Shown here in pieces: positions 24,086 to 32,449 of a stretch of 45,716 bases of DNA. The stretch comes from a virus. Made by a program: the position numbers and the translations under genes. The stretch is taken from positions 1-45,716 of IMG/VR virus record IMGVR_UViG_3300014050_000046; one strand, given 5' to 3'. Each line of letters starts with the position of its first letter. Within the stretch, counting starts at the first letter, position 1. Under the pieces are notes generated by a model. The model saw nothing but the letters and a program-made list of their open reading frames with translations. It made no database searches and was not told where the DNA came from.

Positions 24086-25360
24086 CTACGCGCCAAGGCG
24101 GCGAAGCCTTGACATGGTTTCACTTTGAATGCGGGCGATCTCCATGATCTTTTCCGTGATTGGGTCCGCCTGCTTCTCCTCTGGCGAGGCCATCTCATCT
24201 CTCATGGGAGCTGGCATGGCGGTCATGCCGTCAAGTTTTTTGGAAACGATTTGAAGCTCATTAACCACTTGCGCCAAAAGGACGTTGGTCTGCTTGGCAA
24301 GGTCCAGATACGGGTTTTCCTGCACCATGGACGGGTCCGGGGTCGCGGTGACGGGGACCGTAGGAGCCTCCTGCACCGGCGCTGCCTTCTCCTCCATCTC
24401 GGCAGACTCGGAATTTTTTGGCTTCATGACGCCGACCATGGCTCTTACTCCGCCGCCAAGGTCCATTGCCGTAAACTCAGCCGAGGCGAATAACTCCTTG
24501 GCCTCCTGATCAAGCTGCCAGAACTCTCCGGCGTCGATCACATTGGCCGCCTCAAAGCCGTTTTGTTCGGCCCATGCGGCAGCTTCTTCAGCCGTTCCGG
24601 CCATGGCCTTTGGCACCAGAACCGACTGGATGCACACCTCGCCGTAAGGATTTTGAGCCAGAGCGGGGGCATCGACTGGCTCCTTGGGCGCCGATTCATC
24701 CGGGGCGACCGCCTTTAGGATTTCTGCCGTCACCGCACCGGAGGCCATGGCGTCGATCAGGGCAGCTTCGGCCATCCCAGCTTTTTCAGCGACGGCAGAA
24801 AGCTCTTGGCCCGAGGCGATGATCTCAGCGACCTTCGCAGCATTGTCGTCCCCTTTTGCCTTCAGCACAGCCACTCTGGCCTCCTTGAGCGTCATGGACC
24901 GCAGGTCTTTTGCAGTCACGGAAAAAGTCGAGTCTTGGTTCATCGGGATCGAGACGATCGAAACTTCCATCAGCTCGGCGTCCTTGATTACGTTAGCGCC
25001 TTCCGCTGATTTTTCAGCGTGTTTGGCATCAAACCCGACAGAAAAACTGTTTAAGATCCCCTCCTTCACAAGATCGCGCACCAGGGAGACGGTCGGGTCT
25101 TTTGAGCGCGAGAGCCTTGCTTTGATGAGAAGGCCGTCTTCTGTTGCCTTGACGTCAAGGGCCTTTCCAACAGGCTTTGCGGGGTCGTGCGCAAAAAGCA
25201 GTATTGGGTTTTTCTTGTAGTTGTCGAGCTTCCAGGCCTTGGGTTCGATCAGGTCATTTCCCCGGTCGATGACCGCCTTGTTGGCAAAGCCCTCGATCAT
25301 GACATCCTCTCCTCCGGAAAGGGTTTTCACCCTGAAGGTGTCAAAGCAGATTTTTTTCAT
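24086..25360 (-). CDS. Prohead protease with long C-terminal extension
   Basis: A 424-residue protein starting ATG at 25358-25360, overlapping the portal stop as ATGA, which decides the start. Residues 1-150 form an HK97-type (S78) prohead protease: L-L-F-A-H-D with H58 and P-V-G-K-A, then L-N-S-F-S-V-G-F with the likely catalytic S107, then E-L-M-E-V-S-I-V-S-I-P. It matures the capsid inside the prohead. About 270 further residues, Ala/Glu-rich and probably helical, follow (A-W-A-E-Q-N-G-F-E-A-A-N-V, V-V-N-E-L-Q-I-V-S-K-K-L). They may act as a fused scaffold, since no separate scaffold gene is present; that is an inference. Confidence 0.88.
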   Translation of the reverse strand: MKKICFDTFRVKTLSGGEDVMIEGFANKAVIDRGNDLIEPKAWKLDNYKKNPILLFAHDPAKPVGKALDVKATEDGLLIKARLSRSKDPTVSLVRDLVKEGILNSFSVGFDAKHAEKSAEGANVIKDAELMEVSIVSIPMNQDSTFSVTAKDLRSMTLKEARVAVLKAKGDDNAAKVAEIIASGQELSAVAEKAGMAEAALIDAMASGAVTAEILKAVAPDESAPKEPVDAPALAQNPYGEVCIQSVLVPKAMAGTAEEAAAWAEQNGFEAANVIDAGEFWQLDQEAKELFASAEFTAMDLGGGVRAMVGVMKPKNSESAEMEEKAAPVQEAPTVPVTATPDPSMVQENPYLDLAKQTNVLLAQVVNELQIVSKKLDGMTAMPAPMRDEMASPEEKQADPITEKIMEIARIQSETMSRLRRLGA

Positions 25361-27714
25361 CGCACGGTCTCCGTCCACGGATCTGGGGTTGTAAAGTCGT
25401 CGAGGCCAAGGGCTGCCGCTTGGCTCCTTGGATAAGTGATAAACGTGCACCGGCACTGGATCGTGTTGGATGGGTCGCCGTCTGGGTCGCGCGGGAACAT
25501 GAGACCGTTACTGAACTTCCGGTCGTATGGGATCGGATCCTCCTGGGCAACGTGCCAGTGGTCGGCCTTGGCGTCGGGATAGTCCCCGTCCGGGTTTCCC
25601 CTGACCCTCTCGTCTGAGGCGTTGACCCAGACCTTCATCAGCTCGTCGGAATCTCCGATGGCCTCGGCCGCATCCTCCATGGCTGCCGCTTCACCGAGGC
25701 TGGCCGCCGTCAGGACTTCCGTGCGGGCAATCATCATGGCGCGCGACTTGCCGACCTCAGTAAAGTATTTTTTGATCGCCGTTGAAATTTCCTCGATTGT
25801 TTCTCCGGCTGAAACTCGTGACTCGACGGCACGCATCACGTTTTCCGTCCTTGTGATGACGTTCTCCGTGGTTGTTTTTGATACCGATTTGAAGGCGTCA
25901 ATGCCGCGAGCCTCTAGGATTTGTCGGCGGGACTCGTCGTTTCTAACCCGGAGGGCGTTGATCCGGTCAAGGTTTGGCATATTGATGGGAAGGGTTAGCT
26001 GGGCGTTGTAACCGGCCCGGACGATCTCGTAAAGCTCCCCTTGCGTGTCCTCGATGTACTGATCCGTCAGCCCGTCAAAAGCCGCTTGGATGTTCTTCTT
26101 GAACTGCGTCATCGAAATCGGCTTGTCGTCAGCCTTCTGGAAAAAACCCTTTTTCTTCGACTTCTCAAGGGCTGCGAGCGTCAAGTCCAGTTTCTTTTTG
26201 AAAATGGCCTCCATCACTCCAGCCATCTTCTCCTGGGCCGGCTTGGCCTTGGACGAAAGGATGTCGGTCCTTCTCCTCCACCACCTAGGATTGGCCTTTA
26301 GGATCGCGTGGAAGGCAGCCATCCTCTCATTGGGCTTCGCCTCGGTCGTCTGCGCGGCAAGGGTCATCTCAGGTTTGGCAGAAAGCTGCTGGACCGGGGC
26401 CGGTGGCGGCGGAAGGTCAAAGGATGGGATCTGGCTGACGCCTGGCGTGCGGTCCCCGTCCGTAAGGGGCGGAAGATCGTAAAGAAGTTTCCGCACCTCG
26501 TTCAAGGTGTGGGTTGCCATGAGCTTCTCTGCAAGATCGGCCTTTGTCCCCTGGTCCTCTTGAAGGATGTCAACATCCGACAGGTCAAACTCAAGGAACC
26601 GTCCCCCGCCAAGCTCTTTTTGCAGATGCCGGGTCAAGGTTCCAGCGATGATCCTCATGAAACTTTTGAGGGGACCGGCCCAGAAGTCCTTCATCGCCTG
26701 CTTGTATTCTTCAGATCCAAGGCTCCCCGATTCGGCCAGCGACACGGCGTGCTTTGGCACGCCAAGCAGGGCGAGGATCGTCTCGCGGTTCTGGGCGACA
26801 TAGTCCTTGAGTTGCTGGTCGGCAAGGCTGTGGGTGATGGGGTTGGCCTTGATCCCTTTTGGGAGGACAAGGGTTCTTCTCTGCCCACGGCGGCCGTGGT
26901 AGGCCGATTCAAAGCTCTTGAGAAGGCGGAGCAGGGCCTTTTCGTTCGCCTCTTCCGTCATCTCAAGGACAAGCCCAGGTTGGGCACCCTTGATGTAAAA
27001 GTTGTTCAGCCATTCTTTTGAATAGCGGGCAAAAAGAAGGCTCGGTCGTCCAGCAAGAAACGGGGAAAGGCCCCACATGAGAGACGACGGGTTCGGGCGC
27101 TTTAGATGGCACACCTGGTCGACCGGGATCTTCATTCCCTTTTGGATGAGCGGCTGCGCGTCCTGCGTGATCGTCGTGACCTCGTAGGCCTCAGGCTGCC
27201 CGCTTGAGTCAAACCTTAGCACCACACGCTCGGCTGGCACCGGAACCATCTGCCCAGAGGCCGGGGCGTAGTAAATGACGGCGTTTCCAAGAAGGCACAA
27301 GTCTGCCACCATGGAATACATCCAAGAATGGTAGTCCTGAAAACGGTTGGGGGTCTCAAGGAGCCGCTGGACCGGATGCGCCTCGTCTGGCTTCACCACC
27401 TTTTTGCCGTCGACCACCTCTTCCCGCATGACGCGAAGCCACTGCGAGGAAATCTTCGAGGCAATGCGGTCAACCGTGATATAGACCCAGTCCTCCGAGT
27501 AAAAGAGGCTTTTAAGCGTCACGGCGTCGATGACGGCCTTCGTCTCAGACTGCCAGAGGCCAAGCATATATTCCGGGTCGGTATCGCGGATAAGGTCAAA
27601 GCTCTTTTTCTCAGGCTCAGGTGGGAGGGAGCCGTAGAAGGCCTGGTAGTCACGGACGGCCGTGATGGATCCTGTTTTTTTTCTGCGGATTTTTTCTGAC
27701 ATCGCGTGCGCCAT
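25357..27714 (-). CDS. Portal protein fused to MuF-like head morphogenesis domain
   Basis: A 785-residue protein with ATG at 27712-27714, soon after the terminase stop. The first ~430 residues are an HK97-type portal: E-D-W-V-Y-I-T-V-D-R-I-A-S, W-L-N-N-F-Y-I-K-G-A-Q-P-G and L-L-G-V-P-K-H-A-V are characteristic. A Pro-rich linker (F-D-L-P-P-P-P-A-P-V) leads to a MuF-type domain in the last ~220 residues with A-R-T-E-V-L-T-A-A, V-N-A-S-D-E-R-V-R, D-H-W-H-V, M-F-P-R-D-P-D-G-D and I-Q-C-R-C. The portal forms the DNA entry ring, and MuF proteins are minor head components packaged in few copies. Most phages encode the two separately, so the fusion is notable though known. Confidence 0.92.
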   Translation of the reverse strand: MAHAMSEKIRRKKTGSITAVRDYQAFYGSLPPEPEKKSFDLIRDTDPEYMLGLWQSETKAVIDAVTLKSLFYSEDWVYITVDRIASKISSQWLRVMREEVVDGKKVVKPDEAHPVQRLLETPNRFQDYHSWMYSMVADLCLLGNAVIYYAPASGQMVPVPAERVVLRFDSSGQPEAYEVTTITQDAQPLIQKGMKIPVDQVCHLKRPNPSSLMWGLSPFLAGRPSLLFARYSKEWLNNFYIKGAQPGLVLEMTEEANEKALLRLLKSFESAYHGRRGQRRTLVLPKGIKANPITHSLADQQLKDYVAQNRETILALLGVPKHAVSLAESGSLGSEEYKQAMKDFWAGPLKSFMRIIAGTLTRHLQKELGGGRFLEFDLSDVDILQEDQGTKADLAEKLMATHTLNEVRKLLYDLPPLTDGDRTPGVSQIPSFDLPPPPAPVQQLSAKPEMTLAAQTTEAKPNERMAAFHAILKANPRWWRRRTDILSSKAKPAQEKMAGVMEAIFKKKLDLTLAALEKSKKKGFFQKADDKPISMTQFKKNIQAAFDGLTDQYIEDTQGELYEIVRAGYNAQLTLPINMPNLDRINALRVRNDESRRQILEARGIDAFKSVSKTTTENVITRTENVMRAVESRVSAGETIEEISTAIKKYFTEVGKSRAMMIARTEVLTAASLGEAAAMEDAAEAIGDSDELMKVWVNASDERVRGNPDGDYPDAKADHWHVAQEDPIPYDRKFSNGLMFPRDPDGDPSNTIQCRCTFITYPRSQAAALGLDDFTTPDPWTETVR

Positions 27715-27724
27715 CCTGGCTTTT

Positions 27725-29116
27725 TTAGTCGTCACCGTCCTCGGCAAGCGACTGGTAGAAACCGGCGAGGGAATCATCCCCGGCTAGCTTCGCCTTTTTT
27801 TCTGGGCCTCGTCCTAAGTCCTCAAGAAAAAAGACATCCATTGTTTTATCACCGTAGTTGAGCAGGCCGCTATGGGCAAGCATAAGGGAGGCCACCGTGT
27901 CGTCGTGTTTGCCCGTGGCGGCGGCGTAGGTGAGAGATCCCGCGGCCGTCGTCTTCACCTCAAAACTGTCCATCTCGGAAAGAAGCGTCTGCCAGCGTGG
28001 AAGCCATATCTGACGCTGCTCCACGGCTGTGATAAGGCGCGAGACCATCTCGGCTTTTGACTGGTTGGAAAACGTGACGCCCCGGTAGGCAAAGGGAAGA
28101 GAGGCCATGGCGTCGTCAATCGCCCCGCCGACTCCTGTTTTGTCATGGAGGATGATCTCGACATTTTCAAAGGAAGATGCAAAGTGATGCAACCGCCTGA
28201 TGGCCTCCGTGTATGGGAGCTTGTGGAAGCGTTCAAAGGCGCACACCTGGCGCGTCTCGATGTCGATGGCAGAAAAGACGCAGTAGTCGATGGTCTTCGC
28301 CCAGTCGACGCCGATGACGACCCGACGCCTTTCCGGCGTTTCAAGAAACCACCGCTGGCGGTCCCCGTAGCAGTCGATCTCCGGCCCAAAAAGGCAGTCA
28401 CGGGTGCCGGCAAAGACGGATCCGTCGTCTAGGAATTCCGCAAGATAAAACTGGCGGAAAAGCCTCTCTGGAAGCTCTCTTCTTGCCGCCTCAATCACGG
28501 CCGGGTTGATGGTCGGGTTGTCGATGGTGCGGGCCGTGATAAAGATTTTTTCCGGCGTGCGGCCGTTCCTGATCGCCCACTCCTGATGCTCTTTGGCCTC
28601 CATGCACTGGCTGTAAAACCAGTTTTTTCCAAGAGGGGTTGAGGCGATGATCATCGGCCCTTCGGTGCGCGTCGTGGTCGTCCTGGCCGAGATGTAGGTC
28701 TGGTGCGGGCATTTTGCCGCCTCGTCGATTACGTAACTGTGAATCGCCTTGCCTTCGAGCGACATCGGGTCCTTCGCGTGCCAAAACTCAATTGAGGTTT
28801 CCAACTCGGGCAGTTCAATCAGCATTTTACCGGGGCGTATGTTGGTCATCGGGGCGGGCGGCAGTATGCGCGGGAAATAATCATCAAGGCCAATTTTGGA
28901 CTGCTCGTAGATTGGGGCCACCCAGCGGTGCTTGGTCTGGCGTCTAGTAACGGCGAGGCTCGCCTGGGCGGAAACGGCCGAGATACTTTTCCCAAACTTG
29001 GTTCCGGCAGCGATATAAATTTCCCGAAGCCCAGGGATGAGAAAAGCCCCCATGATGAGGGCCTGCTTTTTTGAGTGCGGGCGAGGCGGGTCAATCGTTA
29101 CGGTCGCTTTTTTCAA
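27725..29116 (-). CDS. terL: Terminase large subunit
   Basis: A 463-residue packaging motor. The ATPase domain has an atypical Walker A (A-G-T-K-F-G-K-S, 37-44) and Walker B S-Y-V-I-D-E-A (127-133), then a coupling motif I-A-S-T-P (157-161). The nuclease domain has I-G-V-D-W-A-K-T-I-D-Y (D271) and a C-terminal K-H-D-D-T-V-A-S. It begins at TTG (29114-29116), supported by GGAG six bases upstream; the next ATG would delete the N-terminus. It overlaps the membrane-protein gene before it by 26 bases and is followed by the portal. No adjacent small subunit is seen, but a candidate lies 5 kb upstream. Confidence 0.95.
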   Translation of the reverse strand: MKKATVTIDPPRPHSKKQALIMGAFLIPGLREIYIAAGTKFGKSISAVSAQASLAVTRRQTKHRWVAPIYEQSKIGLDDYFPRILPPAPMTNIRPGKMLIELPELETSIEFWHAKDPMSLEGKAIHSYVIDEAAKCPHQTYISARTTTTRTEGPMIIASTPLGKNWFYSQCMEAKEHQEWAIRNGRTPEKIFITARTIDNPTINPAVIEAARRELPERLFRQFYLAEFLDDGSVFAGTRDCLFGPEIDCYGDRQRWFLETPERRRVVIGVDWAKTIDYCVFSAIDIETRQVCAFERFHKLPYTEAIRRLHHFASSFENVEIILHDKTGVGGAIDDAMASLPFAYRGVTFSNQSKAEMVSRLITAVEQRQIWLPRWQTLLSEMDSFEVKTTAAGSLTYAAATGKHDDTVASLMLAHSGLLNYGDKTMDVFFLEDLGRGPEKKAKLAGDDSLAGFYQSLAEDGDD

Positions 29117-29273
29117 GTCTCACTCCAAGGCGCAAAAGCTCGCGGCGAAGGAATCCTAACTCGGCGCGCACCCCTTCTGCGATCAGATAAGCAGCGGCCG
29201 AAATAAAGAGCGCCGAGAAAAGCACCACCAAGATGCAAGTCGCAGCGTAAAGGGGAAGGTAGGAGATCATCAC
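29091..29273 (-). CDS. Small single-pass membrane protein (holin-like candidate)
   Basis: A 60-residue protein with one long hydrophobic segment (residues ~5-30: L-Y-A-A-T-C-I-L-V-V-L-F-S-A-L-F-I-S-A-A-A-Y-L-I) and a charged C-terminal tail (R-R-E-L-L-R-L-G-V-R-L-E-K). It starts at GTG (29271-29273) or the adjacent ATG, overlapping the metallopeptidase stop, and overlaps the terminase start. One helix plus a basic tail would fit a small holin or another inner-membrane phage protein, but no endolysin is nearby. The function is unknown. Confidence 0.6.
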   Translation of the reverse strand: MMISYLPLYAATCILVVLFSALFISAAAYLIAEGVRAELGFLRRELLRLGVRLEKSDRND

Positions 29274-29593
29274 GGCTGGTTGTCCAGGACAAGTTGCGTC
29301 AATGGGCCTTCCAGTTGGTAGACGAGCTTGTGGGGGATGTCGATTTCATACTCGAATTCAATCGCGTGCAACAGCTCATGGATGAAGGTGGACATCCTCT
29401 CGCGCGGGGTCATGCCCTGTTTCAAAAGAATTTCCTTTTCACCCGGGCAGCAAAGGCCAAGGGTCTCCTTGTCTGATCCTGCCGGCTCTCCTCCAATCGC
29501 CCGGACAAAGCGCACAAGATAGACCGAGTCTCCAACGATAATGTCTTTTGGGTAGTCCTTCTGGCGCGGCCCCTCCCAGCGTCTTTTTGTCAT
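29270..29593 (-). CDS. Small zinc metallopeptidase-like protein (HExxH)
   Basis: A 107-residue protein with F-I-H-E-L-L-H-A-I-E-F-E-Y near residues 70-82, a canonical H-E-x-x-H zinc motif in a helix, preceded by I-L-L-K-Q-G-M-T-P-R-E-R. Small proteins of this kind are common in phages and are related to the minimal SprT/ImmA-like metallopeptidase fold; substrates are rarely known. The ATG at 29591-29593 follows GAGGTGG and overlaps the phosphoesterase stop by ATGA. An N-terminal extension in the same frame is rejected because it lies inside the phosphoesterase gene. Confidence 0.75.
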   Translation of the reverse strand: MTKRRWEGPRQKDYPKDIIVGDSVYLVRFVRAIGGEPAGSDKETLGLCCPGEKEILLKQGMTPRERMSTFIHELLHAIEFEYEIDIPHKLVYQLEGPLTQLVLDNQP

Positions 29594-30291
29594 CGGGCCA
29601 CCTCGTCGTAGGGGACAAAAATCGGGGTTTTTCCGCTGTCGACCACAACTCCCACTCCCCTTGTTGGTTTGGCCCTTGAATACCGGCCGTAGGCAAAGGC
29701 AAAGCTCTCGGGGTCGATAAGGCAGCCGACATTCATCCCCCAAAGCGGACGAGAGCCGTTATTGACGTGGGCAATGCCTCCGTGGCTGTGCAGGTGTCCA
29801 ATGAGGGTGGAGAGGCCAGAGTCAATCGCTGCCGTTCGGTGGCCGTTCATCCCTGAGTAGCCCATGCCGTGAATCATCCTGAAGGGATGCCGGGCCTTGA
29901 TCACCCACTCATGCCGCCACTGCCATCCCTTTGGGGCACGGATCACCTCTTGGTAGGGGCGGATCAGATCCGACGGGATCTGGGCGTCAAAGGCCCTCTT
30001 GGCCCACCTAAGGCCATGGTTTGAGATGGCGACTTTCACTTTTGGAAAATGGCGGTACCAGCGGTTGAGGCGAGAGAGTGTTTCCTCGATTTCCTCGCGG
30101 GCTGAAATCTTCTGGTCGGGGTCTTTGGCAAAGGCGGAGCCAAAATACTGGTCGACTTCGTCTCCGACGCACAGGACATGGTCCTGATCAATGCGAAAGT
30201 CCTTGGCGACGCGAAGGCAGAAGTCGAGGGCACCTGAAGCCTCAAACGGGACTTGAAGGTCTGAGATGACAAGCCAGCGTTCCTGCTTCAT
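29590..30291 (-). CDS. Calcineurin-like metallophosphoesterase
   Basis: A 233-residue enzyme with the metal-site order of the family: I-S-D-L-Q-V-P-F (D at position 10), V-G-D-E-V-D-Q-Y, I-S-N-H-G-L-R-W, then I-H-G-M-G-Y-S-G and L-I-G-H-L-H-S-H-G, which supply the metal-binding His residues. It may hydrolyse phosphodiesters in nucleic acid or nucleotides; related enzymes occur beside terminase and DNA-metabolism genes in phages. The ATG at 30289-30291 gives the W-L-V-I-S-D-L-Q-V start expected of the fold. The longer upstream reading is Pro-rich noise. It overlaps the metallopeptidase gene by ATGA. Confidence 0.85.
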   Translation of the reverse strand: MKQERWLVISDLQVPFEASGALDFCLRVAKDFRIDQDHVLCVGDEVDQYFGSAFAKDPDQKISAREEIEETLSRLNRWYRHFPKVKVAISNHGLRWAKRAFDAQIPSDLIRPYQEVIRAPKGWQWRHEWVIKARHPFRMIHGMGYSGMNGHRTAAIDSGLSTLIGHLHSHGGIAHVNNGSRPLWGMNVGCLIDPESFAFAYGRYSRAKPTRGVGVVVDSGKTPIFVPYDEVAR

Positions 30292-30477
30292 CCAAAGGCC
30301 CCCAAGCCGAGTGGGTGGTCGTTTTTGTGAGAATAAACCGCCGCCAAGCGAGGGACTGAAGATTGTGCTTAAACTTCCACCAGTTCCCCTGTAGTGGAAG
30401 ACCCCACCGCCGTGGGCAGTCCCTTCATCTTTTGAGGCCGAGGGAAATGCCGAAAGGATAAGGGGGGGGAGGATGCC
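30292..30477. other. Intergenic region, divergent promoters expected
   Basis: This 186-base gap separates the minus-strand phosphoesterase from a plus-strand small gene. It contains C- and G-runs, including nine G in a row at 30462-30470 just before the plus-strand start. I see no convincing -35/-10 pair and no clear terminator. Confidence 0.4.
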
Positions 30478-30789
30478 ATGAAAAGAGAGCCAAGCCTGTT
30501 TGAAGTGAATCCCGTCGAAGTTGCAGCCGAGGTGGCAGACGAGATCAGGCGGCGGGGGCTTGAAGACAAGATGAGGGGCCTCGACCTTAGCTCTCCTGAA
30601 CGGCACCCGTGGGAGGAGATCCTCACTGCGACCCTTGCCGGGAAATCAAAGGCCTTCCAGTGGCGCTATGTCGTCACCGGGCGGGCGATTGACGCCGGAG
30701 AGAGGTCGGTCGAAGGGCTTCTTTGGAACCAGGTCTTTATTTGGGCTCTTTACCACGAGCTTGAGATGGACGAGGACTGTCCGCTTTGA
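30478..30789 (+). CDS. Small plus-strand protein, unknown
   Basis: A 103-residue protein starting ATG at 30478-30480 with GGGAGGA upstream. The sequence is charged and helical (V-A-A-E-V-A-D-E-I-R-R-R-G-L-E-D-K-M) and has W-E-E-I-L and F-Q-W-R-Y-V-V-T-G-R. No family is recognised. It runs against the main transcription direction and its last 53 bases overlap the tail of a ribbon-helix-helix gene on the other strand. The good ribosome binding site and the codon pattern argue that it is real. Its product might regulate or be regulated with its convergent neighbour. Confidence 0.6.
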   Translation: MKREPSLFEVNPVEVAAEVADEIRRRGLEDKMRGLDLSSPERHPWEEILTATLAGKSKAFQWRYVVTGRAIDAGERSVEGLLWNQVFIWALYHELEMDEDCPL

Positions 30790-30937
30790 CGTGGTCCCTG
30801 ACGACCTGGCGGAGAAGGGCCGAGACGGAAATCCCTTTCCGCTCTGCCTCGCGCTTGAGGGCCTTTGCCTCCCAGGTCTCAACGACGGCGGCAACGGTTT
30901 CGCCTTGGCTCACCAGCTTTTGATTTTTTCCAGCCAT
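30737..30937 (-). CDS. Ribbon-helix-helix-like small DNA-binding protein
   Basis: A 66-residue protein with Q-G-E-T-V-A-A-V-V-E-T-W followed by A-L-K-R-E-A-E-R-K-G-I-S-V-S-A-L-L-R-Q-V-V. This fits the strand-helix-helix pattern of CopG/Arc-like repressors, where a beta strand contacts DNA as a dimer. The ATG at 30935-30937 follows AGGTGATG. A basic tail (R-P-S-Q-A-R-G-K-E-P-K) follows the fold. Its 3' end overlaps the convergent plus-strand gene. A local transcription regulator is likely. Confidence 0.6.
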   Translation of the reverse strand: MAGKNQKLVSQGETVAAVVETWEAKALKREAERKGISVSALLRQVVRDHVKADSPRPSQARGKEPK

Positions 30938-30945
30938 AACATCAC

Positions 30946-31203
30946 CTATCGAATAAAAAACTCACCTTGATTTATTTCGTTCCCATATTGCATCCCTTCC
31001 GCCTGGCCGTTGAATATTTTTCGCCACTTTTTTGCTCTCGAAATCTTGCCGTTTTTTGAATTTACAAGATTCCATTTCCGATTCGCATTGATGTGTTCTT
31101 CCACTTTTTGATACCCGAAAATGATATCTGCACCATTGCCTAAGTCGGTTTCAACTTCCGCGACCACTTTGTTATTCGCTATAATAAAAGCCTTTGTTTT
31201 CAT
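30946..31203 (-). CDS. Small AT-rich early gene, unknown
   Basis: An 85-residue basic protein starting ATG at 31201-31203 with AGGAGGAG upstream, an excellent binding site. It begins M-K-T-K-A-F-I-I-A-N-N-K-V-V-A-E-V and has a lysine-rich middle (N-R-K-W-N-L-V-N-S-K). Its DNA is clearly more AT-rich than its neighbours, a sign of recent acquisition. No family is recognised. Confidence 0.6.
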   Translation of the reverse strand: MKTKAFIIANNKVVAEVETDLGNGADIIFGYQKVEEHINANRKWNLVNSKNGKISRAKKWRKIFNGQAEGMQYGNEINQGEFFIR

Positions 31204-31490
31204 CTCGCTCCTCCTTTGTCCTGGCGCAGGCCAATCCCGCGCCTTATATAAAGGACATCGGCAGATTTTTGAAAACATTTAGAAAAATCGTATAACAGTC
31301 CGTATCTATTGGCTTTTTGGTGGCAAAAACAGAGTTTATCTAACCATTTGAGTTGGTTAGCTTATTTTTATCCGGAAAATGCGGGGGGCGTTCAAAAAAC
31401 CCCCCTGAAAACAGGCCGCCAACCCCCGGTTATGACTGGGGGGCAAGGGGCCGTTTTTGGCGTTCAAAAATCAGATGTTTTTTGAAGGGC
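31204..31490. other. Non-coding control region with inverted repeats
   Basis: This 287-base gap lies between two minus-strand genes. It holds a perfect inverted repeat CTAACCA (31340-31346) / TGGTTAG (31354-31360), which looks like a repressor operator, and a G6/C6 hairpin around 31383-31404. The segment CGTTCAAAAA occurs twice (near 31389 and 31461). AT-rich sequence at 31239-31310, including TATATA on the minus strand, could be the promoter for the gene at 30946-31203, but no consensus -35 is clear. Confidence 0.45.
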
Positions 31491-31700
31491 TCACGGCGTC
31501 CGCTTGATGCGAAGCCTCTCGACGTCGAGGTGAAGGCGCAGGATGTCGACAATCTTATCCGCGCAGTTGACGGCTGCCTGGACTGTGGCCGGGCTGCACT
31601 CCTTCTCCGTCACCTTGTCCATGTAGCTTTCAAGTTTTTTGACAACGGTTTTCGTGTCAAAGACCGCGTCGGATGGCTCGCGCTTTTGAATTTGCCCCAT
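31491..31700 (-). CDS. Small helical protein overlapping the upstream gene
   Basis: A 69-residue protein starting ATG at 31698-31700 with GGGAGGGAAGAG upstream. It is strongly helical (T-V-V-K-K-L-E-S-Y-M-D-K-V, A-A-V-N-C-A-D-K-I-V-D-I-L-R-L-H). Its first 91 bases lie inside the 3' end of the GcrA-like gene in another frame, an unusually long overlap for this phage. Small helical proteins in this position are sometimes terminase or regulatory partners, but I cannot assign it. Confidence 0.65.
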   Translation of the reverse strand: MGQIQKREPSDAVFDTKTVVKKLESYMDKVTEKECSPATVQAAVNCADKIVDILRLHLDVERLRIKRTP

Positions 31701-32449
31701 CTCTTCCCTCCCGAAAGTGCCGTCGTGAAACGTCTTTTGATCGCTGCTTTGGATCTGGTGCCGTGAATGAACTCTTGAAACCGCACCATGGCCCGGATGC
31801 AAGCCTTGATCTCTGGCGGCGTCTTGTACTTGCCTGCAAGAATAGCTGCGTCATGCCAGGTGACAATCCGGAATTTGAAGTAGGTAGGCCCGGCCTCCGT
31901 CTTAAAAGAGGGCGGGTCTGCTTCCGGCCAGAGGGTCTTAGCCCAGGCAAGTGGCATCCCGTTAAGCCACTTGGTCGAGGCGTTCCACCCTTGCATCCTC
32001 TCCTTGATGTTTCGCGCGCCTGAGCGGTCAAGGCTCTTTGCAATCCAGGAGCGGGGCTGGACACCTGAAAATCTGAGAAGAAAAAGCATCTCCTCAAGGC
32101 TCCAGGGGTCTTTTCGTCTCGTGTCTTTTCTTAAATGGGAAAACTCTGGGTCCTTGTAGCAGACAGACATTAGGCTTTTAAGCTGCGTTTTCGTGAGAGA
32201 AAACTTTTCGGCTGTTTCCTCAAAGCTGTGGGTGAGAAAAAAAGTAAAAGCCGCCCTTCTAAGATGCTTGTGCTTTCTTTTTCCCTCGCCCTGCCGGCCG
32301 GCTGGGGTCTTGTAGATGCCAAGTTTTCTTGCGTGGTAGCCGACACTTCCAACTTTTTTCCCAAGGAGCGCGGCAATCTCTCTAAGAAGGAGTTTTCCCT
32401 CGGCGCAGTGCCGTCTAAGCTCCGCTTCGTCTCGCTCTGTCCAGCTCAC
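31610..32449 (-). CDS. GcrA-like / Myb-type helix-turn-helix protein
   Basis: A protein of about 279 residues from the GTG at 32447-32449, which overlaps the sigma-like stop as GTGA. This start gives M-S-W-T-E-R-D-E-A-E-L, resembling the M-S-W-T start of GcrA regulators. Residues ~1-45 form a helix-turn-helix ending in I-A-A-L-L-G-K-K-V-G-S-V-G-Y-H-A-R-K-L-G-I. Further basic, helical segments (L-T-K-T-Q-L-K-S-L-M, W-S-L-E-E-M-L-F-L-L-R) suggest two more DNA-binding units. It is probably a phage transcription regulator. The last 30 codons overlap another gene. The GcrA resemblance is by eye and limited to the N-terminus. Confidence 0.7.
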   Translation of the reverse strand: MSWTERDEAELRRHCAEGKLLLREIAALLGKKVGSVGYHARKLGIYKTPAGRQGEGKRKHKHLRRAAFTFFLTHSFEETAEKFSLTKTQLKSLMSVCYKDPEFSHLRKDTRRKDPWSLEEMLFLLRFSGVQPRSWIAKSLDRSGARNIKERMQGWNASTKWLNGMPLAWAKTLWPEADPPSFKTEAGPTYFKFRIVTWHDAAILAGKYKTPPEIKACIRAMVRFQEFIHGTRSKAAIKRRFTTALSGGKRWGKFKSASHPTRSLTRKPLSKNLKATWTR

